From Trema orientale (Eukaryota; Streptophyta; Magnoliopsida; Rosales; Cannabaceae): DNA of 64,000 nucleotides. The position numbers and the translations under genes were made by a program. Shown here one piece after another: positions 48,520 to 60,085 of the stretch; the stretch's first letter is position 1; the number at the start of each line of letters is the position of its first letter. Below the pieces are notes generated by a model that saw nothing but the letters and a program-made list of their open reading frames with translations, was not told the DNA's origin and did no database searches. The DNA lies in the NCBI GenBank assembly GCA_002914845.1, contig JXTC01000002.1, positions 2,155,766-2,219,765 on the forward strand, in the 5' to 3' direction.

Positions 48520-49260
48520 ATCAAAAAAAAAAAAAAAATAGAGAGAAAAAAAGTACCCATCACATTTCAAAATTCTAAACAATTCAACAGCTTTCTCAGT
48601 ACAAAATTAGCATTTGCAGCTTAAATCTTCCCAAAAGTTGAAAAAGACAACAAAGAAACAAAGAAGAAAAAGAAACGATGCCCCTCCATCCAAATTCTCC
48701 AAACAAACAAAGTGAAATGGGTTCTTTTTCTTAGGCTTAAGAAACCGAGTTCAACAAAGGCGTAATGAATCAAAAACATAAAAAAGAGGAAAAACCCAGA
48801 TGAGGAATAAAGCTATATAAGGCATCAAACGCTCTAGATCAATACCCAGTTCGAGAATCAAACTCGTTTTTTCCGCCCTGCGAAAGCACCAAACGCTCTA
48901 GAACAATACCCAGTTCGAGAATCAAACTAGTTTTCATACATAACCACGTTACCTCATGTTTGCAATAAATGAAACAACTCTAATGAAAACATTCAAAAAC
49001 ACACAAAAGGAATACTCGTCTTTCACCAAAAAAAGACATCAAATTCAATGAAAATTTAAAGAACCCACGTTGAACAAACAACAAAAACAAAAAAAACCCA
49101 GATAAGAAACAAAGCAGAAGGAGGTACCAAAGGAATCGACACCGAATGAGTTGGAGAAAAGTGAGTTAAAACTTGGTCGAAAAATGAGGTTGAAAATGGA
49201 GAAATGTGGAGAGAATGAAAAGAGAAGAAAGGAAGGGAAGGGAAGGGAAGGGAAGGGGGG
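48520..49260 (-). other. leader intron, leader exon and promoter region of the MADS-box gene
   Basis: On the minus strand a pyrimidine-rich leader (about 49220-49140) ends with the donor CCTTTG|GTACCT near 49134. The acceptor TTTTTGATAG is near 48520. The intron is therefore about 615 bp. The (GGGAA)n tract at 49230-49258 marks the start of the leader. Inside the intron a segment near 48840-48930 repeats AGCACCAAACGCTCTAGA-like words twice. Confidence 0.4.
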
Positions 49261-49479
49261 TGTGTGTCATGTGTGTGTGAGCTTACATATAGCTTTACAT
49301 TACACGACTGGGTTGCCGCCAAAATCGGTCATCAAAGCAACCGCGAGAATCGCCAACCCTCTCAAACTCTCCTAATCCCAAACCAACCAAACACAACCAA
49401 ACCAGCTCTTCGCCTTTACTTTATTTTATTTTATTATTTTCTCTTGCATAGTATATAACTTTTATACATTGTGTTTACG

Positions 49480-49797
49480 CTCTTTTTTTTTTCCCCCAAT
49501 TTATATCTTGTATTTTTATTATTATCAATATTAACTTTTAAATTTAAAATTTATTATAAAATTATACTATGACACCAATTCAGATCAGTTAATTTATTAA
49601 GATGATTTAATAAATTTATTCTCGTATAAATTTTTATACAGTTTATTTTAAATTTTTTAAACGATTTCTTAATAAGTTAACTGCTCTAAATTAGGATTAA
49701 AGTATAAATTTGTAACAGATTTCCAATTTAAGAGTCAATATTGATAAATATTAAAATACAAAATATAATTTGAACAAATTGTTATAAAAATATAATA
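49480..49797. mobile_element. foldback MITE, family C, copy 2
   Basis: The left arm (CTTGTATTTTTATTATTATC, AAAATTTATTATAAAATTATAC) is mirrored by the right arm (GTATAAATTTGTAACAGATT, TTGATAAATATTAAAATACA, TTTGAACAAATTG). The size is about 318 bp, with the left end slightly truncated. It is the same family as 25113-25609 and 50335-50855. It lies about 200 bp upstream of the MADS-gene leader. Confidence 0.7.
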
Positions 49798-50334
49798 TCC
49801 CTTTCTCATTTTAGCCTCTACTGCCTTTCTTTCCCTTCGTCAAGTTTTCAATTTTATATTAACAACAATTAGCAACAAATGCATACTTGATTAATTAATT
49901 ATTCTTTTTTTTTTATTGCCTATATTTCATGAGTGAATATTTTGTTGGTACTTAAATAGTACACACCTTTTTTATTAAAAAAAAAAGACTTAAATTATAC
50001 ACTTTTATCCACTTATGTTAGCATGTTACCTAATTCCTAAGAATGTCAACAGCAAATCGAGGACTCTTTTTTAATTATCATCCTTAACGGTAATATTATA
50101 CCTATTTTAACAGGAAAAAAATTATAATTAACCATTGCTATTTTAAAACAAAAAAAAACTAAAAAATTATAGTTAACCATTATTCTTTCTTTTTTTAAAA
50201 AAAAAAAAAAGAACTAAGACGAGAATACTATGGAACCATAAAGTGTTTTTATAATTATTATGACATCAAATAGAACAATATACAAAATGGCTTTCAAACT
50301 CTATAATTAAATGTATAAAAACATACAAGTCTCA
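49798..50334. other. spacer between two foldback MITEs
   Basis: AT-rich with A/T runs. It holds an inexact direct repeat of ATTATA(A)TTAACCATT at about 50127 and 50166. No gene. Confidence 0.4.
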
Positions 50335-50855
50335 AAACTCATTATTGTATATTTATACATTGCATTTCAATTGTTACCTTGCGTTTTGGCTATTATCATC
50401 ATCAACTTTTAGATTTAAAATTTGAAACAAATTTATACTTTGTTTAGGTTAAAGATTACTTTTAACCATTGAGTTTGACAAAATACACTTACATACATTT
50501 TTTGAGTCAAAATAAATATGTTATTAATTAGAAGAATCTAATACAACAACTGACATGATATGATAGAAGGAATATCATCCTTCAACCAAGTAAATTTATT
50601 ATTTAGCCTAAGACTATCTCTAATGCATTATGCTAAAAAAAATGGTGTATTAGTCATTAATTTTAATGTATTTTAAATTTATTTGTTTAACATTCAAAGG
50701 GGTATTTTAGTAAATTCAATGAAAAAATTAGTGATTGACTAAGAACGTGTAATTCGTTACAAATTTTAAATTTAAAGGATTAATAATAACCAAAATATGA
50801 ACTATAAAATAAAAAAATTTTCAAAATACAAGTTATAAAAAGTTAAATATCTTCT
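50335..50855. mobile_element. foldback MITE, family C, copy 3
   Basis: A roughly 520-bp element. The left arm includes TTGCGTTTTGGCTATTATCA and TTAAAATTTGAAACAAATTT; the right arm has CGTTACAAATTTTAAATTTA, AATAATAACCAAAATATGAA and CAAGTTATAAAAAGTTAAAT as inverted matches. The arms are more diverged than in copy 1, so this copy is older. No coding capacity. Confidence 0.7.
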
Positions 50856-52380
50856 TTTTTTTTAATAAAGAAACTTTATTAAACATGCTCCAAACTATGC
50901 CAAATTTAATCCATATGCTCCAATTAATAATTGTTTTTGTCTTTTTATATACGTATATGAAACAAAAAAAACCTTTGATAATACTAAACATAATTTTAAT
51001 CATTTATACTTTTTATTTAAAAAAAAAATCTCAACGCTCACCCATTCTTTCATCTCTCTTAGTCACGATTGCGAGCGTTTGAAAGTAAAATAGTGTGAAA
51101 ATAAAATCTACAATTTCATTAAACTTGTATTATCAAGTTATTCACGATTTACATGGGTTTGAACTTATTTTTAATTAAGGCATGGATAATAGACTTTTAT
51201 ATTTAAATGTTGGGTTTTATATTTGAGTTTTAACGATATTATTATGATGTTAAATTCTGCATTAAAATTTGATTTTCAACTAATTTATGCAAATTACTTA
51301 AAAAATTGGACTGAATGTCTCGATGAACATAAAATTTTTTAACCCCATTTACATAACATTCGATGCATTTCAACAATGCATAGTAAAATATTTTACGAAT
51401 AATTTCGATGTGATTTTGTTGACCGAGTAATTTTCCAAAGACTATTATCACAAACACTTCGTTGAATTGCCATATGAGTAGATATGTCAAATGAGTTGTG
51501 TCTAGACCCGCACGTATTTCGTGTCGTACTTGATAGGATCCAACAAAATATCGTGTCGTTCTCTTATTAATCCAAATTTTAAAATACTAAGTCCAGTACG
51601 ATCCACAAACACAAGCACATCTCACATCGTAGTCGTGCTTGTGCTATGCCTTATATCATGCTAAATATAATGAGGCCTAGTGTATCTTTGCAGTCAACTT
51701 CAGTCAACTCATTAAATTATTATGATGGTCAATATTTATTATTACTTTTAGAAATATTGAATCAAAAAAATATATTTTGATTTGAAATAATAACATAAAT
51801 ATGTAATATACTCGAAATTGTTTAAAAAGAAAATATTTAATTAAAAATCACAAATGCAAAATTGTTTCTAAAAGACAAAACAATAAAAGTGAACAAGGTC
51901 GAGCCAGCTCATAGTATCCAAAAATTAGAGCCTGACACGGCTCAACCCTTCGTATTGCGCTTGGCACGACTAAAAGTCATCGAGTAATATTAAGGACACC
52001 AATATCTTACACCAAAAATTTACACCACATAAAGTGACAACTACTTTCTTTTTGAAAATAGAACCATACTATTTAAAATTAAAATTATATGGCTAAAAAT
52101 GATGTTATATCACTAGTGTAAATTTTTGATAAAAAATTTTAGTGTCATGATCTTTACCCAAAGTCAGCTCTTAACCGTACCATGTTCGGCACAAAGTTTT
52201 TGTACTGTGACTTCGTACGAAATGAGTGGCCCAGCCCATTTGGCAGCCCAAACATTTCTAGACGTGAGTGCATGATCGTTTGAGTTCGATAACAGGTGAG
52301 CTTTGAGGACTCATCCTGACAAGGCCCATTTCCTTTCGAGAAGGCCCAAATCTTAAGACAGATAGATAAGATAGAACACA
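50856..52380. other. intergenic; promoter side of the mTERF gene
   Basis: AT-rich up to about 51480. From 51480 to 52000 there are scattered words such as CGTGTCGTACTTG and GTGTCGTTCTC that resemble old retroelement sequence, but no structure could be defined. 52150-52400 is less AT-rich and probably holds the mTERF promoter. Confidence 0.35.
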
Positions 52381-52413
52381 AGAGCCTTGTGTCTTGAGAC
52401 TAGAGAGTGAAGA

Positions 52414-53415
52414 ATGAAGACGATAACGCCATGGCCAAGCTTTCCCGCCCTACACAGAGTCCACAGCACCGTAATCCCATTCCCACCTCAAACCCAAACC
52501 CTCCTCTTCCCTCAAGCTACTTTTCTTCCTTCCTCCCCAAAACCCTACATAAACCCTAATCCTATCCCCAAAAAGCCCTCTGGTTCACTCGCCCTGACCC
52601 TCAAACCCGTTCCCCAACTTTCCGGCCATCCAAACACCTCCGATTCCGGCATTCTTTTCCGGGAAAAGATCCTCTACCTCGAGAACCAGCTCAACGTCGA
52701 TTCCCACAAAGCCCTCCACCTAAACCCCGATTTCCGATCCGCTCCCCTCTCCTCCGTCAAGTCCGTCGAGCAATGCCTCTCCTCTATGGGAATCGAGCGC
52801 TCCGCAATCGGAAGAATCCTCGACATGCACCCCAAGCTCCTCACCTCCGATCCCGATTACGACCTCTACCCTATATTCGATTTCCTCCTCAACGAGGTCG
52901 GAATCCCATTCCCGGATATCCGGAAGTGCATAATTCGGTGCCCTAGATTACTGGTCTGTGATGTGGATGGTCAATTACGACCCACTTTTGGGTTCTTAAC
53001 GGGTTTGGGTTTCGTGGGTCGGAATTCGATTACATGCCACACGGCTTTGCTTTTGGTGTCCAATGTGGAAGGTACCCTTTTGCCCAAAATTGAGTATTTG
53101 CAGAGTATGGGGCTTTCTTATGATGAAGTCGTCACCATGGTGCTTAGGTCTCCTGGGCTGTTGACACTTAGTGTCCAAAACAATCTTGTGCCTAAAGTAG
53201 AGTACTTTTTGAGGGAAATGAAGGGAGATGTTGTTGAGTTGAGGCGGTTTCCGCAGTACTTTTCGTTTAGTTTGGAGGCTAAGATTAAGCCAAGGCATAG
53301 GCTTTTGGTTGAACATGGGATCTGGCTTCCATTATCGGCAATGCTGAAGGTTAGTGATGGAGAATTCAATGCTCGTTTGCTCGAAATGCGATTGCGGTCA
53401 GCGGGTGGCAGATAG
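52414..53415 (+). CDS. SOLDAT10: mTERF-family protein, probably plastid (SOLDAT10-like)
   Basis: An intronless gene for 333 residues. The first 70-80 residues are rich in Pro, Ser and Thr with few acidic residues, like a plastid transit peptide. From about residue 85 come helical mTERF repeats, visible by their Leu/Pro spacing: [19 protein letters not shown] then [29 protein letters not shown] then [35 protein letters not shown] then GLLTLS, and [19 protein letters not shown] then KPRHRLL. mTERF proteins bind organelle nucleic acid and affect transcription, splicing or ribosome biogenesis; Arabidopsis SOLDAT10 (At2g03050) acts in plastids. Being intronless and its place beside an AGL30-like gene support this name. 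The start is the first ATG of the frame. The gene is intact. Confidence 0.88.
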   Translation: MKTITPWPSFPALHRVHSTVIPFPPQTQTLLFPQATFLPSSPKPYINPNPIPKKPSGSLALTLKPVPQLSGHPNTSDSGILFREKILYLENQLNVDSHKALHLNPDFRSAPLSSVKSVEQCLSSMGIERSAIGRILDMHPKLLTSDPDYDLYPIFDFLLNEVGIPFPDIRKCIIRCPRLLVCDVDGQLRPTFGFLTGLGFVGRNSITCHTALLLVSNVEGTLLPKIEYLQSMGLSYDEVVTMVLRSPGLLTLSVQNNLVPKVEYFLREMKGDVVELRRFPQYFSFSLEAKIKPRHRLLVEHGIWLPLSAMLKVSDGEFNARLLEMRLRSAGGR

Positions 53416-54057
53416 TTTTGTAGTAAGTTTCTCAGTCTTTGAATATTGTATATTGAATTAACAGTGCAAACATTTGACTTTTTTAGGGGTGATAGTGGAA
53501 TTAGATTATACTTACTTTGGTCCTCCTCCCAAAGGGTTAAGCTTCTGGGGATGGTATCTGGAAATACCGTGGATGTATCATGTATGTCTATGATAGACAA
53601 GTATACAGTTATGTGGAGTAAAGACTGCACTTTTATGTATAGCAACATGGGCTGATATGTGTTGAAGACTTGGGGGTAAGCTTTATATCTTCTGTTTGCA
53701 ATGTGTAACTTAAGGCTTAAATTAGTATGAATGGTCGCATGGAAAACTATAACTAGATTGCGTTAAGGTAGTGGGAGTTGGAAGTTGGAACTGAAAGTGT
53801 TCTAAGCTTTATGCATACTGCAAATTACTTTATGATAGGTTCGCTTCCATAAGAATAGTGTCTCCATTTCAGACATAGCTAGTATTCCTAACAAACTTTG
53901 TAGCATTTGAATTAGTTTTCTGTAGTATATGCTAATATTCCAGGGAGTGGATTGTGGGACGCGGCATGAGTGTTACTATGTATATGATGCTGAGATTAAT
54001 CTTTTAAAACGTTTGATGCTCAATTAGAGATCTCGAAGTTATGTGAGGTTGGAAGCT
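53416..54057. other. 3' UTR of the mTERF gene and spacer
   Basis: The leading part is less AT-rich and is probably 3' UTR, ending by about 53900. No further gene was seen. Confidence 0.4.
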
Positions 54058-54305
54058 TTTGTTTAAAATTAAAGATATATTCATGAGAGTCACCACCAAT
54101 GAAAATTGTGTTATCTTCGTGGTGCTAAATTCGTAGATTCCTTGCTTATGGAATTTCCATTGGCATTACCCTCTAATTAGACCTTTTGTTTAATGTTAAA
54201 GTTCATGAGAATCATCACCAATGAAATTGTGTTATCTTCGTGATGCCAAATTCGTAGATTCCTTGCTTATGGAATTTCCATTGGAATTACCTTCTAATTA
54301 GACCA
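54058..54305. repeat. tandem duplication, unit about 122-126 bp
   Basis: Two adjacent units, 54058-54183 and 54184-54305. They share TTGTGTTATCTTCGTG, TTCGTAGATTCCTTGC and CTAATTAGACC with only a few substitutions and short indels. It is a fairly recent local duplication in non-coding DNA. Confidence 0.88.
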
Positions 54306-57300
54306 TTTCCAGTCACTAGAAAGTGAACCTTAATTTAAATCAGAGCTAATTTGTAACCCATTCTTCTAATTTGATCTGAGGCACTTCGAGTGCTTATATA
54401 TGCAGTAGTCGTGTTTTGATTGGGTGGGTTTTCATTACCCCCATGTTCGACATGAGAAAAGGACATGGTACGACTAACTTGGGCCAAAATGACCCCTTTT
54501 TTGTGCCTTTTTTGAAAATGACATTTTTAGGTTTGTTTGACCTATAGTCAAGAACTTTTTGACAATGAAAATTTTCTTAAAATATTATAAATAATGGTCT
54601 TTTCACGATGAAGAAGTTATTAACTACACGTTAAGGAGCGTTCTGACACTTCTAAAAATGTTATTTTCTAAAAAAGTCACTTAGGCCCAAGTTACTCCTA
54701 TCCATTTCATTTTCTCATGTTGACATCCTTTTCCAACTTGGAAGTTGGGCTCAGTGATGGAGCATGGAATTTGGGTTCGGCTTGTTATTTATTTAGTTCT
54801 CAACTCTTCCAGGGCAAGCGGGCTTTTATGGGGCAAGGAATTTGGATTGGGCTTCTTTCCTGTTGAAGCCCTCTTTCTCTTACTAGTCACGACTCCAGGT
54901 AGTCTCTCCTTCGCGCAGCTGCCTCACAACAGTCAATATTCCCCCATTCTAACGAGTCAAGAAGTTTGACATGATGTCTAAAACGGGATGAAGCTTTCAT
55001 TAGTTGTAAATATCCTTCTCTCTATAGGATGAAGGCATGAAGCTTAAGGTGTCAATGATAAAAATGAGATGTAAAGTCAAAGCAAATTCCTATTATAGGA
55101 AGTAATTTTCTTCCATGAGTACTGGTAAAACCGCTGATTCTTTTTGTCAATAGGACTTTTAGGTCCTATCTTGACTTGTTTGCTCCAGTGCCTCTTTTCT
55201 GTTATGGAGGAATGAAAAAGAAAAGAATGAATTGTTCTTTGCACAGACGCTGCATTAACACCCTGTATTTCAAACTTAAAATCACAGAGCCTGTTTTCCA
55301 AAAATTGTGAATTTGCTTTACTTTAAAACATACCCTTTACTCCTTTATTGGGCTCTAGGCGAGCCTGCATATTGCAGGCGTTGGTCCTGCTCTCTTCCTC
55401 ATCTAATTATATTCTTCTTTCTGTTTCTTCTTTAATAGCTTGAACTGGGGAAAGTTTTAAAGACACTCGAGCTTAACTTTTCGATTGTCTAACATTTGCC
55501 AATTTCTGAGTACTTTGAGGATAGAGATTTTTCTTTTTCCATTGCAACTATATTTCTGATGCCATAGTTTTTTCAGTTGATGTCCTTGTGAATACTGATC
55601 AGCAAAAGCCTGACATTAACTAAGTTATGTAATTAACAAGCCATGAACTCGAAGTGGGGGTCCTCAAACTGCAGCGCTTGACAATCTTTCTCCATTTATC
55701 TTTATAATCACATTATAGTGTCGGCATACAGTTCACACAATATCAATCACAATGTAGCTTTGCTTTGGCTTTTTGTGCTGTTTGGACAATCAACAAAACA
55801 AGAAGTCTGTATTGAGTGTCTTCTTGTTATGGAATATTTCTGTGAACTGTTGTGGCTCGACATTCATAGACATGTTCTGTTCTGCTCTCTTCTCTTCAAA
55901 CGAATCTTTCATTGAAGCTTATATGCTGTTAGAATAGGGATAGGAAAAACTTTGGCAAACTCACCAGTCACCAGTACTTAGGTAGTCCACCCCTATGTCG
56001 CTGGTGGTGTTGTTACATGGGTCCTGGACTGGCATAAATGGGCCAAAGCCCTGATTAAGTTGGGTACCAACTGAACCTATCCCTCAAACAAATTCTCATC
56101 CACACATACTCCACCGAAAAAAAAAAAAAAAAAACCCCGCCCCTTAATGCCATTTGCCTTTATCAAGATATTGGGATTTTCCTTCCCTTGCTTTTTCGAA
56201 AAAATCAATCTCTGTTTTGCTTTCTTAACCACAAATATGCTGTAACCATGTGATTAATTTGTACTACTAGTAGTCTCAATAAGAGCTTAACTAACCATTT
56301 CTCATATTGAAGCCAAGATTACTAGAAGTAAATAATGCTAATCAGTTATTGCTTTCAAGTCAAAAGGACTTTACAGCTATGAGGGCAAACAAATTAAGGC
56401 AGAGAGAACCAGTGGACCAATGAGATCAACTTGGTGGTTCATGAGGTGTACCCTGATGTAAAATTCGAAGCTCCACCAAGTTTGTCCATATAAAGCAATA
56501 AGGTGACAAACCCCTTTTGGGTTACGTTACGTTAGATGGAATCAGTTAGCCTAATAACCCCATTTCTGACATGCTTGCAGTACTGACGCCATGCTTATTC
56601 AAACTAATCTGACACACCAAAATTTGGCTATAGTAAATTGCCTTCTTATTCTTTGAAATGACCAATCGAGATATGGGCTTTTAAGCAAAATCCCAGTACA
56701 TTAGGCAGAACCCTAAAAACCAAAAACCAGAACCCTGAAACCAAAAGCTAGTGACATTAACCACGGGTCCTTGAAATGTGTTTTATTTATTTATTTATTT
56801 TTAAAAGGCCTCTGTGTTTAGGGTCTGGTCAACTGGAGTGGAGTGGACAGCCTGAAACAGGATATTGCTCTGCCTTAAAATGGTTATGTGGTTTCCAGTT
56901 GCAGGCAATAAAAGGATAAGCATCCATATACTATATAAATATATACACACACGCATAATAATGCCGATCACAGTGGGTCTCACCAACACTATGTTATTAA
57001 GGTTATTATTCATTCGATGTCTTTTTACTAACTCAAGTGTGAAATGAGGTTTTGGTTTTTTTTTGGTTCTTTTGAATGGAGTAGTAGTAACCAGTAACTA
57101 GTACTAAGGCAGATGTTGAAAGCTATGCTCCAAGGTGGGTTTTCATGGTGAAACTTGTGGGGTGCACAGAAAATTTCAGTGCAAGTTAGAAAAAGGGGGT
57201 CTAGTACTTTTAGCTTCAGGACCAGGATCAGGACAGTCGAGAAGAGAAGGGGTTTTGCCGTTTCGGTTTTACTTCTTCTCTTCATGTAAAAATTAAGTAT

Positions 57301-58599
57301 ACAAGGATATGAGTCATATGACCCCTCTTCGGTTTTGAATTTTGAAGAACTATATTGAAAATAAAAAATGATTTAAAAAAAAAGAGTGGGTCTGTCACTA
57401 GTCTCTGGTCTCTCTCTGCTTGACAAATTATCAAACACCTAAAAGTGTCATATCAAACATGTACAATTTTTGCTTATTAGGTGTGGATAAAGTGTAGTCA
57501 CTGAGTATCCCACCTATCCTGCAGATTACAGGTAGAGATTAATGCACGTGATATTGTTTTGAATCACAAACTTTTCTTTTGGTCTTAGAAAGTGACACTT
57601 TTCATTTTTTTTTCCCCTTGTTGGGTTTTGTTTAGAGATTAATAAGTTAATGAATCGTTAGTTAGATAACGCAATGAGTTGGGATTAGTACGAGTATTAA
57701 GAAGGTTAAGCAGTTGTATTGCTTTTTATTTTTTTAATAAATTTAATTTTTCGCTTTTTTATTTTAGGTTGATGGGAAAGAGTGTGTGGGACAGCTCCCA
57801 CAGATTTGTATCGTTGTCAATACATACAATAATGACAGGCTTTTATGGTACGGTGTCCGAAAGGACCATGAACCGTTGGGCCTGCTCTGCTTCTGTGGAA
57901 CAGCACATAGGGGTCTACGCACGTGGACTGGTACAATCACTTGTTCTCCCTGCTGAGACACATACGAGAAAAATAACAAAAATAAATAAGAAAAGAAGAG
58001 AGAGCTTACAATACATAAATAATAAATCAATGAATAGCACGATATATATATAGCACGTTTGATTAGAAACACTATTTAGTATTTACCTGTCCCTTTTTTT
58101 AATATCACTAATTGATTAATTATGTCACTAGCTATTATTGTAGAAAATATTACTATTTCATGTTTTCAATAAAATGTTAATAGTCCACAACACCTTCAAA
58201 TTTGTATATAGGTCCACTCGCACCTCTATTGGAGAAACGTAGAATCATCACGTTTTAATACATGATTAAATTAGTGTAAGAGAAATATAAGAAGTAAAAG
58301 GATTAAAAAGGAAAAAAATTGGAAATGAAAACAAGGTACAGACAGTTCCTCTAGGTTAACAAAGGTGTGTACCTTCCCCAATCAGTGAAAGAAAATCTCA
58401 AACAAAATCAACACCCTGTCCTTTTTATCTTCTATCTCTATCTCTTTCACCTGTCATCTTTTGTACAGTTACTTAACTTCTTACACTCCTCATAAATACT
58501 GTTCAAAATAGCTTATCAAAATCCCAACTATACCCCCATGTCTTTGCTTTTCAATACTGTGTCTTATGATATTTCTGTTATTCAAATTGGTATATTATC
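54306..58599. other. intergenic
   Basis: No gene could be supported in 4.3 kb. Less AT-rich patches lie at 54740-54960, 55950-56100 and 57775-57970; the last has a G-box-like CACGTGG near 57921 and a short open frame without known domain. There are poly-A runs at 56119-56134 and 57373-57382. These patches could be relics or regulatory DNA of genes outside the window. Confidence 0.35.
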
Positions 58600-58671
58600 A
58601 ACTATTGGAGCAGCGCGCTCTCATATCCCCCCCCCAAAAAAAAAAAGAAAAAAGAGGAACTATTGGAGCAG
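58600..58671. mobile_element. very short retroposon-like insertion with 14-bp direct repeats
   Basis: A 44-bp insert (58614-58657) ends with an A-rich tail (AAAAAAAAAAAGAAAAAAGAGG). It is bracketed by two perfect copies of AACTATTGGAGCAG (58600-58613 and 58658-58671). A direct repeat plus A-tail is the mark of target-primed reverse transcription, here with extreme 5' truncation. A replication slip is the alternative. Confidence 0.6.
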
Positions 58672-60085
58672 TTCCAAAACTTCCAATGACAGTCATCCCC
58701 ACATAACATGACACATTATTTCATTTTTTTCTTTTTCCTTTTTTTGCAACATTTTTTATTATTGTTTTCCTACCTTTTTATGTCTTTGTAAGACTGAAAG
58801 TTATTCACTTACCAAAAGCTTTGTTCTTTTTCACCTATGCAGCTGAAACATTTCTTAGTGACTCATTATTCTGTTAAATAATTGAAAAAAAAAAACGTAT
58901 TGAGAAAAAAAAATAATCATGGGAAAGTGTGGGGAACCAACCTTTATTTTCCCATTCGGGGTAGTGAATTTGCAATGAGATTATATCATTTTAAGCCCAT
59001 TTGAGCTTCTGATCCTCTTTTCTATTTCAGTGAAGTTGCTGACTGTTTGGGATTTAGGTCAGTCTATTTCCCTATCTTTATTATCTATATGTGGCACTAC
59101 AAAACTATAGATCCCACCCCAAGTTTGGATAATTCACAGAAGTCAGTTCTAGTCTCTCTCTCTCTCTCTCTCTACATATATTTATATTGTTTTTTTATTA
59201 TGGAATAAAGTAGTATTTTATTTATGGGAAACTTATGCATGCTGACATCCATCTGGCATTATAGCATAGGATAGGATAGCCATATTACTGTAACTCCAGA
59301 GAGTATTGTAGCTTCAGATAAAGTCCAGTTATATTGAAGGGTTACTAGTACTGTAGTATCTCTATAGGCTCCGTTCATAAACGATGATATAAATAATATA
59401 TATACATATACAGATATATACATGTCATCACCATCAACATTCATGGATCCTTATTTCTATTTTATATGTTTATACATATCTCCATAAAAAATGCATGGCT
59501 TGAGAATTGAGCCTTATAATGAATGAGATGTTCAGTCTAATCCCTCATTGAAAACAAAGGCGAACATTTATTACAAATTTGAAGCAAATTTTATTATGAA
59601 TGACATTATGCATCGTCTAGTCGTCACAATTATGAAGGCATGAGGTGGCAACATTTAGGTGACACTCTTATACCTGGACAAAAGCTTGTTACGTCCCTTT
59701 TTTCCCCCCCATTTTGTACATATAGTATTTAAGTATGTATAGTATAGTACTACAGGTAATAAATACTTGTGAAATTGTTCAGATTGATTACACACAACAG
59801 ATTTTTAGTTGTTTGTATTGTATGACTCTTTATTGTTTATTTTAATTCTGCCTTTATCCTTTTTATATTCACAGTAGCGAAACAACAATTAATTTCTATA
59901 TTTACTGTCACAATTAAAAAGAGTAATTTAGTCCGTATAGTGTTATTCATTCTTATTGGGATAAAACATTATCCGAGTATAGCACGTTCTTATTATTGTA
60001 ATTTGATTCTCAAAGTTGCTAACTCCTTTAGGTCTATATTTAGTACACTGTATAAAGACTCTGTATTGTATTAGTTAAACACAAT
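58672..60085. other. intergenic
   Basis: AT-rich with a CT microsatellite at 59152-59173. No gene or mobile element could be supported. Confidence 0.35.

Noticed and set aside
53118-53648. 176-residue minus-strand open frame
   Set aside because: Antisense to the 3' end of the mTERF gene; the sense strand carries clear mTERF repeats.
55680-56100. Candidate coding gene in a less AT-rich patch
   Set aside because: Frames are short and interrupted, with no family match and no consistent splice sites.
57679-58053. 124-residue open frame on the + strand
   Set aside because: No recognisable domain; its first part is T-rich non-coding sequence. The less AT-rich core may be regulatory but a gene cannot be supported.
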